Shown piece by piece: positions 4,482 through 5,501 of a stretch of DNA of 5,501 nucleotides. Both the position numbers and the translations under genes were made by a program. Where the stretch lies: positions 1-5,501 of the forward strand of contig JBFLXN010000176.1 of NCBI GenBank assembly GCA_040755715.1. The letters are read 5' to 3'. Below the pieces are notes generated by a model. That model worked only from the letters and a program-made list of their open reading frames with translations. It had not been told where the DNA came from and made no database searches. Source of the stretch: JBFLXN01 sp040755715 [NCBI: Candidatus Edwardsbacteria bacterium] (GTDB lineage Bacteria > Edwardsbacteria > AC1 > JBFLXN01). How positions within the stretch are numbered: position 1 is the first letter of the stretch; each line of letters starts with the position of its first letter.

Positions 4482-4641
4482 AAAATTAGAAAAGGGAGGT
4501 GATGCCGGTCTGCTACAGTGTAAGGTTGTTTCCAAATACCTGTGCCTGGAGATAACTGATTTGCTGTGGCAGGCGAAAAGCTAATTGCAAATTGAGAAAA
4601 ATAGAAATGTAAAAATTGGCACAGGAAAAGGAGGAAAAATA
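4482..4641 (+). promoter_or_regulatory. Structured 5' leader of the lipoprotein mRNA, possible cis-regulatory RNA
   Basis: The leader runs from the predicted transcription start to the lipoprotein ATG. GTCTGCTACAG (4508-4518) pairs with CTGTGGCAGGC (4564-4574) as an 11-bp stem with two G-U pairs, enclosing a 45-base loop in which AGGT (4523-4526) and ACCT (4538-4541) can pair. In addition, CCTGTGCC (4539-4546) inside that loop is perfectly complementary to GGCACAGG (4618-4625), which ends four bases before the AGGAGG ribosome site. This long-range pairing would form a pseudoknot or an alternative fold next to the ribosome site. The leader also starts with GGAGGTGAT (4495-4503), a strong match to the 16S anti-Shine-Dalgarno end, followed by a 17-codon frame (4502-4555). 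I compared it by memory with TPP, cobalamin, c-di-GMP, fluoride and lysine riboswitches and found no convincing match. Confidence 0.5.
4629..4634 (+). promoter_or_regulatory. Ribosome binding site of the lipoprotein gene
   Basis: AGGAGG ends 7 bases before the ATG at 4642 in an A-rich context, a near-ideal site that fixes the start. It lies just downstream of the leader segment GGCACAGG, which can pair with an internal leader segment. Confidence 0.85.
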
Positions 4642-5501
4642 ATGTTCAAGAAATTCTTATTCACCTTGTATGTGCTTCTGCTGGTAGGGTTATGGGGATG
4701 TGCAAAGAAGTCAACAAAACCGAATAATCCACCTACTACTCCCACAATTACAGCATCAGCCACAACAGTTAAAAGTGGGGAAACTGTTAATTTAACAGTA
4801 TCTGCGACTGATCCTGATGGTGACCCTCTCACTTATAGTTGGAGCGCAACAGGGGGTTCGTTCAACACAACATCGGGAACATCAGTAATTTGGGCTGCTC
4901 CAGCAGTTAGTGACACCCAACAGTACACAATCTCGGTAGAAGTTAAAGATGACGAAGGGGCGAGGGCAACCAGCAGTGTAAATGTGACTGTCGCGCCTCA
5001 GCCGAAACTTATGACTGAACAAGACTTCACTGGCGATGGAACTTTAGACTTGAGAGCAGACAATGGAATAATGTGGGTTCGAGTAAATCGTGACCCAGTG
5101 CAAGGTGTGAAAGGTTTTATCGATGCAGGTGGAATCAGTGGACAAGGTAACTTTTTGGGCATTCGCATCTTCTCAGATGGTATGGTTGATCAAACCGCTT
5201 ATTGGCAGACAAAAACTTTCAGCGTTCAGATTATAGAAAACACTTCCCAGAAGGGAGTCTACAAAGTAACTTGCGTGGATACAGCTAACGGAAAGGAAGT
5301 TACAAAGGAATTCACAGTGACTCTAGAAGCTTCTAAGGAATATGCATGGGTTGATTATCGATATACCAACACAAGTTCTTCTTCTTGGACTTATGATGAA
5401 ACTCCTAGCCATATTCACGATGGGGCAATGCTTGCAACTGTGCAATCAGCTGAACTTCAAGACATCGAAGCCTATGTTAATGGTGTTGGTGTAATCAATC
5501 T
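4642..5501 (+). CDS. Lipoprotein with PKD/Ig-like domain, N-terminal part, runs off the right edge
   Basis: The frame is open to the window end, giving 286 codons so far. Residues 1-20 are a lipoprotein signal peptide (MFKK, hydrophobic core, lipobox LWGC with Cys20 as the predicted lipidated residue; tryptophan at -2 is unusual). Lysines follow the cysteine, then a Thr/Pro-rich linker. Residues about 34-118 are a PKD/Ig-like beta domain: SGETVNLTVSATDPDGDPLT, then YSWSATGGSF, then YTISVEVKDDEG, ending VNVTVAP. After this come a DFTGDGTLDL segment (128-137), whose acidic residues recall a calcium loop, and a beta-rich region of unknown family (about 140-286). It should sit on the outer or surface side of the membrane and bind something such as sugar, protein or another cell; the ligand cannot be read from the sequence. 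It is expressed from a perfect promoter, through a structured leader, opposite an XRE repressor. Confidence 0.9.
   Translation, partial: MFKKFLFTLYVLLLVGLWGCAKKSTKPNNPPTTPTITASATTVKSGETVNLTVSATDPDGDPLTYSWSATGGSFNTTSGTSVIWAAPAVSDTQQYTISVEVKDDEGARATSSVNVTVAPQPKLMTEQDFTGDGTLDLRADNGIMWVRVNRDPVQGVKGFIDAGGISGQGNFLGIRIFSDGMVDQTAYWQTKTFSVQIIENTSQKGVYKVTCVDTANGKEVTKEFTVTLEASKEYAWVDYRYTNTSSSSWTYDETPSHIHDGAMLATVQSAELQDIEAYVNGVGVIN

Noticed and set aside
4399-4584. A 61-codon plus-strand open frame across the lipoprotein promoter
   Set aside because: Its start lies upstream of the perfect promoter, so the main transcript would not carry it, and its first part is promoter and operator DNA.
4482-4600. A known riboswitch (TPP or cobalamin) in the lipoprotein leader
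   Set aside because: Short strings such as ACCTG, TGGAGATAA and GCTACAG recall TPP or B12 motifs, but the conserved cores (CTGAGA for TPP, the GGTG/GCCACTG set for B12) are not present in the right order.
4581-4832. An 83-codon minus-strand open frame
   Set aside because: It is antisense to the lipoprotein signal peptide and PKD-like domain, which are unmistakable on the plus strand.

Overview
The window is AT-rich bacterial DNA with classical bacterial signals: AGGAGG-type ribosome binding sites, consensus sigma70 promoters, a lipoprotein signal peptide and a C-terminal domain of the type IX secretion (T9SS, type A) kind. The T9SS-like domain points to the Fibrobacteres-Chlorobi-Bacteroidetes (FCB) superphylum. 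A perfect TTGACA/TATAAT promoter and strong Shine-Dalgarno sites are not typical of Bacteroidota proper, so a deeper lineage (Cloacimonadota, WOR-3/Stahlbacteria, Marinimicrobia or KSB1 type) fits better. This placement is an inference, not an identification.

Left half (1-2757, minus strand): a tight operon of five genes, each overlapping the next by 8 to 26 bases. In transcription order they are a 413-aa protein with a central membrane segment, a 144-aa polytopic membrane protein that resembles a two-helix ion channel without its selectivity filter, a 55-aa proline-rich microprotein, a 167-aa helical coiled-coil protein, and an ATPase of the HerA/FtsK (DUF87-like) class that runs off the left edge. 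No family is recognised for four of the five. A DNA- or protein-pumping ATPase co-translated with two membrane proteins and small helical adaptors is the best candidate here for an undescribed system. Defence, translocation and cell-envelope roles all remain open.

Middle (2758-3268): a divergent intergenic region with a hairpin and a roughly 90-nt GC-rich, self-complementary island unlike its surroundings, then a small plus-strand orphan gene of 80 aa.

Right half (3269-5501): a minus-strand secreted protein with a T9SS-like sorting domain and a probable remnant of an endonuclease/exonuclease/phosphatase (EEP) fold, driven by a near-consensus promoter that leaves almost no leader. Next is a minus-strand XRE-family repressor. 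Diverging from it is a plus-strand lipoprotein with a PKD/Ig-like domain that runs off the right edge. The repressor and lipoprotein share a 287-bp control region with a perfect sigma70 promoter, two TTATA-type inverted repeats (one covering the -10 box), an inverted repeat around the repressor's own -10 box, and a ~160-nt structured leader whose 8-base complementary segments could bring an internal arm next to the lipoprotein ribosome binding site. The layout suggests a surface-lipoprotein gene controlled by a neighbouring repressor and possibly also by its leader RNA.
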